A stretch of 64,000 bases of DNA from Gammaproteobacteria bacterium. GTDB lineage: Bacteria; Pseudomonadota; Gammaproteobacteria; Xanthomonadales; SZUA-36. The notes beneath the pieces were generated by a model. It had not been told where the DNA came from. It worked only from the letters and a program-made list of their open reading frames with translations, and ran no database searches. Location of the stretch: NCBI GenBank assembly GCA_024279945.1, contig JAJRRA010000007.1:1-64000 (forward strand), read 5' to 3'. Made by a program: the position numbers and the translations under genes. Of this stretch, positions 23,714-32,297 are shown in pieces. How positions within the stretch are numbered: position 1 is the first letter of the stretch; every line of letters begins with the position of its first letter.

Positions 23714-24961
23714 TTACGCACTCAGCACACGGAGATCGGCACCGGTGGGATATTGATACACACGTAGATCGAACTCTGGCAGTACGGCCAGGATATGGTC
23801 GAAAATATCTGCCTGAATCGCCTCATAATTGGCCCATACTTTATCTTTGCAGAAAACATAAATTTCAATCGGCAGCCCAGTTTGAGTCGGTTCCAACTGC
23901 CGAACCAGAAAAGTCATATCTCTATTGATCATCGGGTGGTTGCGCAGGTATGCCTCTACGTAGGCCCGGAAGGTGCCGATGTTGGTCATGCGCCGGCCGT
24001 TGGCCAGGCTGGCGTTATCGACATTTGCAGACTGGTTGAATGCTTCCAGTTCATCCTTCTTTTTCTGGATGTATGCGGAAATGTACTGAATTTTTCCAAA
24101 GCGCTCCAGCATTTCCTCATCGCAAAACCGGATGCTGCTCATATCGATGCTCACCGCTCGTTTGATGCGCCGTCCACCGGACTCATCCATGCCGCGCCAG
24201 TTCTTGAAGGATTCACTGATAAGGGCGTAGGTGGGAATTGTGGTAATCGTTTTGTCCCAGTTCTGTACTTTGACTGTGGTCAGGGTCACTTCCAGTACAT
24301 CGCCATCGGCACCGTAGTCCGGCATTTCGATCCAGTCACCCACCGCCACCATCTTGTTTGCAGCCAGTTGAATCCCTGCCACAAAACCGAGGATTGCATC
24401 CCGGAACACCAGCATCAGCACTGCGGTGAGCGCACCAATCCCACTGAGCAGGTAGACGGGGGTTTTGTTCAGAAGTATGGAAGTAACGAAAATGGCTGTC
24501 AGGAAATACACCACCAATTTCAGTATCTGTATGAAGCCCTTGATAGGAATTTCTTTGGATGCCCGGAAACTTTGGTAAACATCCTCAACCGTATTGAGCA
24601 ATGAGTCCAGCACCAGCATCAGGATGATAATCATATAAATCAAAGTGGCGCTTTTGGTGAATGTAATGGCTGCATCAAGGCCTGCCAGTGCGATTGGCGT
24701 GAGCACATAAATAACCAGCGCCGGTGCAAGGTGCGCTAGCCGGCTGAGGGTTTTTTGACGCAGGACAGCATCATCCCACTGTGTTTTGGACCTGGAGATA
24801 ACGTAGGTGAGCGCTGACACGATATAGCGTTTGGCCACAAAGTTCGCGATAGCACTCAGAATCAGCAGGGCTACAACCGCAGCACTGCGCGCAGCATAAA
24901 ACGCCAGGCTTTCATTCAGGCCATAACTCAAGAGCCAGTTTTGTAGTAATTCCAACATCAT
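23714..24961 (-). CDS. ybdG: Mechanosensitive channel, YbdG-type MscS homologue
   Basis: A 415-aa channel of exactly the length of E. coli YbdG, a miniconductance mechanosensitive channel. It has about five hydrophobic segments, then the MscS beta domain (VGDWIEMPDYGADGDVLEVTLTTVKVQNWD) and the YbdG-specific C-terminal insertion (RRMTNIGTFRAYVEAYLRNHP, MTFLVRQLEPTQTGLPIEIYVF). It probably relieves osmotic downshock. It lies upstream of uspA on the same strand, but the 120-base gap contains a promoter-like TATAAT, so co-transcription is uncertain. Confidence 0.93.
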   Translation of the reverse strand: MMLELLQNWLLSYGLNESLAFYAARSAAVVALLILSAIANFVAKRYIVSALTYVISRSKTQWDDAVLRQKTLSRLAHLAPALVIYVLTPIALAGLDAAITFTKSATLIYMIIILMLVLDSLLNTVEDVYQSFRASKEIPIKGFIQILKLVVYFLTAIFVTSILLNKTPVYLLSGIGALTAVLMLVFRDAILGFVAGIQLAANKMVAVGDWIEMPDYGADGDVLEVTLTTVKVQNWDKTITTIPTYALISESFKNWRGMDESGGRRIKRAVSIDMSSIRFCDEEMLERFGKIQYISAYIQKKKDELEAFNQSANVDNASLANGRRMTNIGTFRAYVEAYLRNHPMINRDMTFLVRQLEPTQTGLPIEIYVFCKDKVWANYEAIQADIFDHILAVLPEFDLRVYQYPTGADLRVLSA

Positions 24962-25232
24962 GTTCTATTTCCCGCGCAACGGTATGTGCATTAAGCAAAT
25001 CTGAAGGGTCGGCAAAGCTGAAGTAATCATGCTCAAATCTGGATATGTGGACTTTGAGTCACGAATACCAGCCATCATGCCCCAATCGCAGAAACATAGT
25101 CATAGCTAAGGTTCAGGCATGCTGGTTAATATGGTGGTGTTTTGGCAAACAATACTGGAACGCCGTTGAGTGCTTTACATATACTGGATAGCAACAGAGG
25201 ATTCAGCCTTGAGAGAAACCGAAAATAAATCA

Positions 25233-26267
25233 ATGAGGGCCATGCGTATTCACCGGCTGGGTACGGTAGATAAATCCTGTCCCCCACTGCAGTGCGATGT
25301 TATCGCCCTACCCCACCCACATAACACTGAAATACTGATCCGGGTCCATGCCTGCGGGGTCTGCCACACCGAACTGGATGAGATTGAAGGTCGTACCGCA
25401 CCGGTTGAATTGCCGATGATTCCCGGCCATCAGGTCGTGGGCACGGTTGTCGAAGAAGGCCCGGATTGCCACCGGGGCCTACGGGGAAAAAGGGTAGGCG
25501 TGGCGTGGATTCACTCAGCCTGCGGGGTATGTCAGTGGTGTACCAGCGGCAGAGAAAACCTCTGTCCTGAGTTTGTTGCCTGCGGCAGGGATGTATGCGG
25601 CGGATATGCGCAGTTCATGGTAGCGCGCGAAGAATTTGTTGTGGCGATACCGCAGGGTATCGGCGATTGTGAAGCGACTCCACTGCTGTGTGCCGGTGCG
25701 GTTGGTTACCGGGCGCTCTACCTGTGTGAACTCAACAATGGCCAGGCTCTGGGGCTGACCGGTTTTGGGGCTTCCGGGCACCTGGTCCTGCAAATGGCGA
25801 GATTCCTCTACCCGGACACAGCTATTTTTGTTTTCGCACGGAGCCGGAAAGAACGGGAATTTGCCGCGAAACTGGGCGCATTCTGGACCGGGGATACACG
25901 TGAGAAGCCGCCTCAATTACTCGATTCCATTATAGATACAACGCCAGCCTGGCTCCCTGTTCTTGCCGCAATGGAAAACCTGGCTCCGGGTGGTCGCCTG
26001 GTCATCAACGCCATTCGAAAAGAGGCAGGTGATCAGGAAATATTGATGCAACTGGACTATGAGCGCCATCTCTGGCAGGAAAAATCCATCCGGTCGGTCG
26101 CGAATGTTACCCGTAAGGATGTGCGGGAATGCCTGCGCCTCGCAGCACAAATTCCATTGCGGCCGCGCGTGACGAAATATTCTCTTGACGAGGCCAATAA
26201 GGCATTAATCGAACTCAAACAGGGGCATATCGTCGGCGCCAAGGTTCTGCACCTTGCCTCTTCCTGA
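25233..26267 (+). CDS. Zinc-dependent alcohol dehydrogenase (MDR family)
   Basis: A 344-aa medium-chain dehydrogenase. Catalytic zinc ligands are C41 (ACGVCHTE) and H66 (PGHQVVG). Four structural-zinc cysteines lie in CGVCQWCTSGRENLC, and the nucleotide-binding glycines are in GLTGFGASGHLVLQ. It resembles alcohol dehydrogenases that use small primary alcohols. I chose the ATG at 25233; a GTG at 25170 and an ATG at 25242 are alternatives, none with a strong ribosome site. It is a single gene convergent with cdd. The region between ybdG and this gene (24962-25232) holds nothing else I can identify. Confidence 0.9.
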   Translation: MRAMRIHRLGTVDKSCPPLQCDVIALPHPHNTEILIRVHACGVCHTELDEIEGRTAPVELPMIPGHQVVGTVVEEGPDCHRGLRGKRVGVAWIHSACGVCQWCTSGRENLCPEFVACGRDVCGGYAQFMVAREEFVVAIPQGIGDCEATPLLCAGAVGYRALYLCELNNGQALGLTGFGASGHLVLQMARFLYPDTAIFVFARSRKEREFAAKLGAFWTGDTREKPPQLLDSIIDTTPAWLPVLAAMENLAPGGRLVINAIRKEAGDQEILMQLDYERHLWQEKSIRSVANVTRKDVRECLRLAAQIPLRPRVTKYSLDEANKALIELKQGHIVGAKVLHLASS

Positions 26268-26281
26268 TAGCAGGATCACCT

Positions 26282-26701
26282 TTATCCATCAGATATTTCG
26301 GGAACAAACGGGTCGGGTAAATACTCCTTCCGGGTCCATACTTTGTACACATCTCCGTCGCAACACGAAATGACCCGGCTCTCCCGGGCCATCATTTCAT
26401 GCATGACCTGGCGGCAGGCGCCACAGGGTGGACACACGGTGTCCCCCGGTGTGTAAACCAGCAGTGAAGTCAGAGTTCCAACACGCACTCCCCCTGCTAT
26501 CGCAGCACTGATTGCATTCCGTTCAGCGCACTGGGTCAAACCATAGGATGCATTCTCAACGTTGCAGCCGGTGAAAACCTCACCATCCACTCCGCTTACG
26601 GCAGCCCCTACCCTGAATTTACTGTACGGCGAGTAGGATCGGGAGGCTGCACTTTGCGCATGGGGTTTGAGCCGTGCGGCGATCTCCGGTAATGGTTTCA
26701 T
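26282..26701 (-). CDS. cdd: Cytidine deaminase
   Basis: A 139-aa short-form (homotetrameric type) cytidine deaminase for pyrimidine salvage. Zinc ligands and catalytic glutamate are C58-A-E60 (QCAERNA) and C90/C93 (CPPCGACRQ). FTGCNVENASYG is the substrate-binding block. Its ATG overlaps the deoA stop by four bases (26698-26701), so the two nucleoside-salvage genes are translationally coupled: deoA splits deoxyuridine or thymidine and cdd converts cytidine or deoxycytidine to the uridine form. Confidence 0.96.
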   Translation of the reverse strand: MKPLPEIAARLKPHAQSAASRSYSPYSKFRVGAAVSGVDGEVFTGCNVENASYGLTQCAERNAISAAIAGGVRVGTLTSLLVYTPGDTVCPPCGACRQVMHEMMARESRVISCCDGDVYKVWTRKEYLPDPFVPEISDG

Positions 26702-28026
26702 GACATCTGTGCTCCCTGAATACGCTCATGGATTACCGGCTGAACTCCGGACATAGGCTGATCCATTTGGATTGCGGACTTCAAACGGGCCGCAGCCTGC
26801 TGCCAGTCTGATTCACTCGACGCGTGAACCCTCGCCAGTGGGGTGTGTACATCCAGTTTCTGACCCAGCGTACACAGGTCCGCCAGGCCCACAGCCGGAT
26901 CAATACTGTCATTCACATGTTGCCGACCACCGCCAAGATGGACGACCACATAGCCTATTGATTGCGTATCCATCGTCGTAACAACACCGGGTGAGTCCGG
27001 GAACACTGGCCTGGAAACAGTCGCTGACGGCAGATGCTTCGCAGGCCGGTCCAGCAGGTCATGCGGCCCGCCCTGAGTGGCCACCATGCGCGCAAAACAC
27101 TCAGCCGCAGCGCCTGATTCCAGTGCCCTGCATACTTTGTCCTCTGCCTGTGGGCTGCCGGCTGCCATACCTCCCAGAACCAGCATCTCGGCGGCTAATG
27201 CCTGAACCACAGCTAAGAGTCTGTCGTGCTGCGGTCCGCCAGTCAAAAAATCAATGGCCTCGCGAACCTCCAGGGCGTTTCCTGCCGACCACGCGAGAGG
27301 AGCGTTCATGTCCGTGATCAGCGCATTGCAGGGCAGACCCGAGTCAGTGGCAACCCGGCAAATCCCGGTTGCCAACTGCCTGGCTTCCCCTGGCTCACGC
27401 ATGAATGCACCGGAGCCGAGTTTGATATCCATCACCAGGGCATCCAGGCCCTCCGCCAGCTTTTTAGATAGTATGGAAGCAATGATCAGCGGAACAGAAT
27501 TGACCGTGGCCGTGATATCGCGTACCGCGTAGAACCGCTGATCCGCAGGCACAAGTTTTTCGTTTTGTCCAATGATAGCAATTCCATTGGCTCGGACCAG
27601 TTGTTGAAATTGATCGATTGCGATGCTGGTGCAAAAACCCGGAATGCTTTCCAACTTATCCAGCGTACCTCCCGTGTGCCCGAGGCCACGACCGGAAATC
27701 ATCGGAACAAACCCGCCGCAAGCGGCGACTACCGGACCCAGCACCAGGCTGACGAGGTCACCGACACCACCGCTTGAGTGTTTGTCCAGAACCGGACCTT
27801 CCAGCCCACGCCAATGCAGAACTGCACCACTGTCGCGCATGGCAAGCGTGAAGGCTTTCAGTTCACCCGCTTCCATGCCCTGGAACCAAACAGCCATGGC
27901 AAATGCGGCGATCTGGGCATCGGACACTGTTTGCGCAGTCACTCCCTGAATGAATGCAGCAATCTCGTCTGCCCCCAAGGGTACACCGTCACGCTTTTTT
28001 GCTATCAACTCCTGAGTCAGGTACAT
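26698..28026 (-). CDS. deoA: Thymidine phosphorylase
   Basis: A 442-aa enzyme that phosphorolyses thymidine and deoxyuridine to the base and deoxyribose-1-phosphate. The signature DKHSSGGVGDLVSLVLGP, the SGRGLGHTGGTLDKLESIPGF phosphate-binding loop (read in parts) and MDIKLGSGAFM are intact. It is the first gene of a deoA-cdd pair with a four-base overlap. The 134-base region to the divergent peptidase gene probably holds both promoters; I see no clear DeoR or CytR site. deoB, deoC and deoD are not in the window. Confidence 0.95.
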   Translation of the reverse strand: MYLTQELIAKKRDGVPLGADEIAAFIQGVTAQTVSDAQIAAFAMAVWFQGMEAGELKAFTLAMRDSGAVLHWRGLEGPVLDKHSSGGVGDLVSLVLGPVVAACGGFVPMISGRGLGHTGGTLDKLESIPGFCTSIAIDQFQQLVRANGIAIIGQNEKLVPADQRFYAVRDITATVNSVPLIIASILSKKLAEGLDALVMDIKLGSGAFMREPGEARQLATGICRVATDSGLPCNALITDMNAPLAWSAGNALEVREAIDFLTGGPQHDRLLAVVQALAAEMLVLGGMAAGSPQAEDKVCRALESGAAAECFARMVATQGGPHDLLDRPAKHLPSATVSRPVFPDSPGVVTTMDTQSIGYVVVHLGGGRQHVNDSIDPAVGLADLCTLGQKLDVHTPLARVHASSESDWQQAAARLKSAIQMDQPMSGVQPVIHERIQGAQMS

Positions 28027-28160
28027 GATTTATCTTCAATTGGGAGCGGATTACCATACTTCATTCAGGACAATGATTCATGTTTTCCGTACTTGCCAAA
28101 AGGCCGGCGTTGCTGCAGTCTGTAGCGCAAATGTCCATCAGATACCAGTGAGACTCCCAG

Positions 28161-29483
28161 ATGAAATATCCAAGCAGTCAATTTATCGTTTCGTTCCTGT
28201 TGTACTGTGCTGCAACTCCACTTGCTGCCGATGGCTCATTGCCGCTGGAAACCATCAACAGCCTGAGTAAAGATCTGTCAGAGCAGGTTGTTACCTGGCG
28301 GCGTGACTTTCACCAGCATCCGGAATTATCCAATCGGGAATTCCGTACCGCAAAAATTGTTGCCGATGAGTTGAAAGCGCTGGGGATGGAGGTGCAAACG
28401 GGTGTAGCCCATACCGGAGTCATCGGTGTTCTGAAAGGCGGAAAACCCGGGCCTGTTGTGCTGTTACGCGCGGATATGGATGGGCTGCCGGTACCGGAGC
28501 GGAGCGACTTGCCGTTCAAGTCCGTGGCGATTGGTGAATACAATGGAAAAGAAGTCCCGGTGATGCATGCCTGCGGCCACGATTCGCATGTGGCCATGTT
28601 GCTGGGTGTGGCAAGACTGCTCACCCAGATGAAAGACGAAATGCCCGGAACCGTCAAATTCCTGTTCCAACCGGCCGAAGAAGGCGCACCAAAGGGTGAA
28701 GGTGGCGGAGCGGAGATGATGGTTGCCGAAGGCGCCCTGGAAAACCCAAAGGTTGACGCCGCTTTTGCCCTGCACATCAGCGCCATCCAGGATGCCGGGG
28801 AGATTGGCTGGGCAGCCGGTCCTCGTTATGCCAGTGTGGATGATTTCAAAATCACGGTTCACGGCAAGCAGGCACACGGAGCGTCACCGTGGATGGGCAT
28901 TGACAGCATCGTTGTCTCTGCACAGATCATCAACGCCCTGCAAACCATTGTCAGCCGCAACCTGGAGATCACACAACACGCCGGTATCGTGACCGTTGGC
29001 AGCATTCATGGCGGCTTGCGTTCCAACATCATTCCTGAAACGGTGGAAATGGTGGGCACCATCCGGGCGCTGGATACCGACATGCGCACTCAAATTCACC
29101 AACGGGTCCGTGAAATCGCCGAAGGGGTTGCGCAATCCATGGGAGCCACAGTCGAAGTACAGATTCCGTATTCTGCGTCTTACCCCATCACCTACAATGA
29201 TCCGCAACTGGCCCATGAAATGCTGCCGGTGCTTGAGGCCGTGGCCGGTAATGATAATGTGAAGGAACTCAAGCCGGTTACGGGCGCAGAGGACTTTTCC
29301 TACATCGCGCAGGAAGTACCCGGTTTCTATATCTCCCTGGGCGGCAAGCCACGGGACAAACCACTCAGTGAAGTTGCCGCACATCACACACCCGGGTTCT
29401 TCATTGATGAGAGTGGCTTCGACAACGGTGTCAAGGTCATGGCTGCCATGGCCTGGCAATACATGCTTGATCATCAGAACTGA
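28161..29483 (+). CDS. Exported M20D-family amidohydrolase/peptidase
   Basis: A 440-aa metal-dependent hydrolase related to hippurate, indole-3-acetyl-amino-acid and N-acyl-amino-acid hydrolases. Residues 1-23 look like a signal peptide (FIVSFLLYCAATPLAADG), so it probably acts in the periplasm. Metal and catalytic motifs are HACGHDSHVAML and FQPAEEG; the dimerisation domain lies between FKITVHGKQAHGA and TVGSIHGG, and VTGAEDFSYIAQEVPG is the C-terminal metal region. It starts nine bases before the channel gene on the same strand, suggesting co-transcription. The true substrate is not evident. Confidence 0.9.
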   Translation: MKYPSSQFIVSFLLYCAATPLAADGSLPLETINSLSKDLSEQVVTWRRDFHQHPELSNREFRTAKIVADELKALGMEVQTGVAHTGVIGVLKGGKPGPVVLLRADMDGLPVPERSDLPFKSVAIGEYNGKEVPVMHACGHDSHVAMLLGVARLLTQMKDEMPGTVKFLFQPAEEGAPKGEGGGAEMMVAEGALENPKVDAAFALHISAIQDAGEIGWAAGPRYASVDDFKITVHGKQAHGASPWMGIDSIVVSAQIINALQTIVSRNLEITQHAGIVTVGSIHGGLRSNIIPETVEMVGTIRALDTDMRTQIHQRVREIAEGVAQSMGATVEVQIPYSASYPITYNDPQLAHEMLPVLEAVAGNDNVKELKPVTGAEDFSYIAQEVPGFYISLGGKPRDKPLSEVAAHHTPGFFIDESGFDNGVKVMAAMAWQYMLDHQN

Positions 29484-29491
29484 CTAAACTC

Positions 29492-30154
29492 ATGATAAAG
29501 GTAAACCGTCACAACCACTTTATCTGGCTGACAGTGGCACTGGTGGGTATGTTGATTGCCGGGGCGCTCACTTCTGAGTTCCCGGAAAGGTTCACCTTCT
29601 CAATCCTTCAGTACAGCAATATTGCTCTGCTGCTTTTGGCTCTGGTTGATATACGGGAAGATCGGCCCTGGCGAACAGGGCTGCTGATTCTGATTGGAAT
29701 CATGGCCCTGGCTTCTATCGCGCGTGATGTCACCGAGTATCCGTATTTAGAGTATGTCTACTTGTTTCTGCGACTGGCATTTTTTGTCTCTGCAGCCTGG
29801 CTGGTCGGGCGGCGGGTGCTGCTGACCGGCCACGTTGATATTAATATCATCACCGGTTCCGTTGCCCTGTATCTGATCATCGGGTTGATCTGGGCGACTA
29901 TTTACACCCTCCTTGTTCAATTGTCTCCGGAGGCCATCACAGGACTGGAAGCTGGAGATTGGAGCGACATCTTGTCCGCCATGACCTATTTCAGCTTCGT
30001 TACACTGACCACGCTCGGTTATGGTGATATCAGCCCGGTTTCGCCGATTGCCAGGGTCCTGGTCATCCTGGAGGCGGTTACAGGAATGTTCTACTTTGCG
30101 ATTGTGGTGGCGAGCCTGGTCGGTTCCGCCAGGAGCGGAAAAAGCACCCGCTGA
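29492..30154 (+). CDS. Two-pore-helix type potassium channel protein
   Basis: A 220-aa membrane protein with about five to six hydrophobic segments and an Ion_trans_2-type pore. The selectivity filter TTLGYGDI follows the pore helix (WSDILSAMTYFSFVTL), and a final helix (ARVLVILEAVTGMFYFAIVVASLV) lines the pore. No cytoplasmic RCK domain follows, so gating differs from the KtrA/TrkA type. It lies nine bases after the M20 hydrolase gene and ends 11 bases from the convergent NERD gene. Confidence 0.88.
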   Translation: MIKVNRHNHFIWLTVALVGMLIAGALTSEFPERFTFSILQYSNIALLLLALVDIREDRPWRTGLLILIGIMALASIARDVTEYPYLEYVYLFLRLAFFVSAAWLVGRRVLLTGHVDINIITGSVALYLIIGLIWATIYTLLVQLSPEAITGLEAGDWSDILSAMTYFSFVTLTTLGYGDISPVSPIARVLVILEAVTGMFYFAIVVASLVGSARSGKSTR

Positions 30155-30164
30155 GCTGTACTAT

Positions 30165-31070
30165 CTATTGTTTGAGAATCGATCCTTTCTCGGCCAGAGA
30201 ACGGCATTTCTCCAGCGCCAACTGAACTCTTGAGCCGCCCGGTTCATAACAGGAACAACGCCCGGTATCCGTTGACCAGGCACAAATCAGTGAATCCTGC
30301 CACAATTCCTGTTTGCTCTTAAGCCGGCCATCCGGGTGAAATTTCTCCGGCACAAGCCTCTTGTCTGAACCTTCTTTCATACTACCCACCCATTGGGCCA
30401 ACTCGTCATCAAAGGCAACCCATGCGCCTGCTATCAAGGTAACGATCAAAATCAGACGAAGCAATACCCAGGTATCAGCCAATACTCCCTGATGAAATCC
30501 GAGCCGGACTCGATCAATCCGGGCGAGCGCCTGTGTGGTTTGTTCTTCAGTCAGTATCTTCAACCGGCGCCGGCGAATATACGGAATCACTTTCTCTGCC
30601 GGCAACACATTGCCTGGCATACTTTGTTTGAAGCCCCTGTGTCCGGTAAAAACCACGATAGAATGAATCTTCGAATCAGGTAACTGCAATATGCGCGCCA
30701 GCATCTGCACGTTCAGATAGTTCTCGTGCATGGGGTTTGGAAACTTTGCAGAACGCTTGAATCTGCTTTTTGTCCATTGCTCCTGGAATTCAGTTCCGGA
30801 AATCCAGCCACGATGAAATTCCGTCATGATCACAATAATTCCAAACTTCGAAATCACCACGTGATCAAGTTGCATTGTTCCGCCATCACGAGGAAGGATC
30901 ACATGGTTGAGTACCGTGTAGTGTTTTCGTTCGAGGGCGGACACCAGCGCCCGCCCCACGCGGGATTGTCCCATGGTCCCCTTGAACCGGGGTGAACCCA
31001 GGTAAGCGATTAACAGGATGAGAGGTATCAACCATAGAAAATGCAGAAATACGGGGGGTATGCCTTCCAT
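30165..31070 (-). CDS. Membrane-anchored NERD-domain protein
   Basis: A 301-aa protein with an N-terminal transmembrane helix (FLHFLWLIPLILLIAYL), a NERD (nuclease-related) domain at about residues 35-150 (YTVLNHVILPRDGGTMQLDHVVISKFGIIVIMTEFHRGWISG, read in parts), and a second helix near 205-225 (LLRLILIVTLIAGAWVAF). The domain is related to restriction-endonuclease-like folds through its QLDHVVIS and later Glu/Lys residues, but no substrate is known for most NERD proteins. The C-terminal cysteines (CAWSTDTGRCSCYEPGG) are unusual. It is convergent with the channel gene and alone on its strand. Confidence 0.85.
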   Translation of the reverse strand: MEGIPPVFLHFLWLIPLILLIAYLGSPRFKGTMGQSRVGRALVSALERKHYTVLNHVILPRDGGTMQLDHVVISKFGIIVIMTEFHRGWISGTEFQEQWTKSRFKRSAKFPNPMHENYLNVQMLARILQLPDSKIHSIVVFTGHRGFKQSMPGNVLPAEKVIPYIRRRRLKILTEEQTTQALARIDRVRLGFHQGVLADTWVLLRLILIVTLIAGAWVAFDDELAQWVGSMKEGSDKRLVPEKFHPDGRLKSKQELWQDSLICAWSTDTGRCSCYEPGGSRVQLALEKCRSLAEKGSILKQ

Positions 31071-31286
31071 AATCCGGCTAATTTGTCACAAAGCGCCCCG
31101 TATGAAAAGCATTTTTTACCAGCCGAAAAATCACCAAATTGCCGTAGCCATAGTCAGGCCGTAGCAGCGGCAAAGCCAGTTTTCGTCAGGCTGTGGTACT
31201 GATTTTTCGAGCAGCACAGTTGACGCCAGTCAATGAGCACGCGCAGAACAGTCATTAACGCAGCCTGGCGGAAACTGGCGCAGCAG

Positions 31287-32012
31287 CTAGCCGCATTTGG
31301 AGTAGCCGCAGGATAAACAAGTCGCACAATTATCCATAACCACCACCGACTTGGTCTGGCACTTGCCACACAAGGTTGCCGAGGCCGGGTAGCTTCCGCC
31401 AGAATCCTCGTCAGCAACGGTCTTCCCGTGCTCTGCAGCCTCTGCTTCAGCACGCTTCTGGTCGAGCATGAGTTGCTGCTGTTCCGACAATTCTTCTTTT
31501 TCCATCATGCCGATCTTTTGCAGGTGGTGCTCAATGACGGCACCGATTTCAGCAACAATGGATGGCATGAACTTACCGCCAGGTTTGAAATAGCCACCCT
31601 TGGGGTCGAACACAGCCTGTAACTCTTCGGTAAGGAAAGTGACATCACCGCCCTTCCTGAAAACTGCGGACATCAGGCGCGTCAGGGCCACAATCCACTG
31701 GAAATGGTCCATATTCTTTGAGTTGATGAAAATTTCGAATGGCCGGCGCTGTTCGTGTTCTGTACCCTGATTGAGAATCATGTCATTGATGGTCACGTAC
31801 ATCGCATGATCATCCAGCGGCGTCTTGATCTTGTAGGTTGAACCCTCCAGGGCTTCCATCCCTTCCGGCCGGGCAATTCGCTCGGTCATACGGATGATTT
31901 TCGCCGACTTACGTTTTTCTTTTTCCGCCAGTGCTTCAGCTAATGCCGCTGCCTCTTCTTCTTCCTTGACGACCTCGTAGCCGACAATTTTTGTTTCAAT
32001 TTTGATACTCAT
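31287..32012 (-). CDS. nrdJb: NrdJb, C-terminal component of split class II ribonucleotide reductase
   Basis: A 241-aa protein matching the separately encoded C-terminal part of adenosylcobalamin-dependent ribonucleotide reductase seen in Pseudomonas (NrdJa/NrdJb). The TSCPD-like domain (MYVTINDMILNQGTEHEQRRPFEIFI, read in parts) is at about residues 65-165. A zinc-ribbon tail follows, with CGKC and CATCLSCGYSKCG, likely carrying the cysteines that re-reduce the active site. AGGATTG precedes the ATG. It lies 285 bases after nrdJa, with a strong terminator in the gap, so it may be expressed separately or by read-through. Confidence 0.9.
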   Translation of the reverse strand: MSIKIETKIVGYEVVKEEEEAAALAEALAEKEKRKSAKIIRMTERIARPEGMEALEGSTYKIKTPLDDHAMYVTINDMILNQGTEHEQRRPFEIFINSKNMDHFQWIVALTRLMSAVFRKGGDVTFLTEELQAVFDPKGGYFKPGGKFMPSIVAEIGAVIEHHLQKIGMMEKEELSEQQQLMLDQKRAEAEAAEHGKTVADEDSGGSYPASATLCGKCQTKSVVVMDNCATCLSCGYSKCG

Positions 32013-32073
32013 GATAGTTCAATCCTGCTTGCCCGGACTCCAGGCTTGTTTATTCAAAGGCAGTGGCTTAAGG

Positions 32074-32108
32074 AAAAAAGAGGTGTACGTCCTTGTACGT
32101 AACACCTC
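32074..32108 (-). terminator. Intrinsic terminator between nrdJa and nrdJb
   Basis: On the minus strand GAGGTG pairs with CACCTC and TACGT with ACGTA across one bulged base, closing the loop ACAAGG, and six T follow. The structure is a strong rho-independent terminator placed 62 bases ahead of nrdJb. It could end nrdJa transcription, or act as an attenuator that controls nrdJb. Confidence 0.85.
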
Positions 32109-32116
32109 CGTACTTT

Positions 32117-32277
32117 TGGTGGTTCCCGATACTTCCCTGGCCACCACTTTATCCCTGACACTTATTATTATTTACATCCGTGTACCTCGGTACACTCTTC
32201 CTTGTCCCTAAGAAACCCTAATTCAATTAAGAAACCAAGATCAGGAACTATAACTGTCTCCTTGTTACAGGTCCCTG
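32117..32277 (-). promoter_or_regulatory. Structured RNA-like region between nrdJa and nrdJb
   Basis: Three more hairpins precede the terminator on the minus strand. The first is 32242-32277, a stem of 13 pairs with one bulge and loop AAGGAGACA. The second is 32180-32195 (GTGTACC/GGTACAC). The third is 32117-32146 (TGGTGG/CCACCA). There is no open frame of note. Repeated GTAC elements give the region a patterned look. A conserved nrdJ-associated RNA, an attenuator or simple 3' structure are all possible; I cannot assign a known riboswitch. Confidence 0.4.
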
Positions 32278-32297
32278 TCTTCTCGCGGTAATCTATT

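Noticed and set aside
23795..24604. Antisense frame (269 aa) opposite ybdG
   Set aside because: No motif, and it conflicts with a full-length channel gene.
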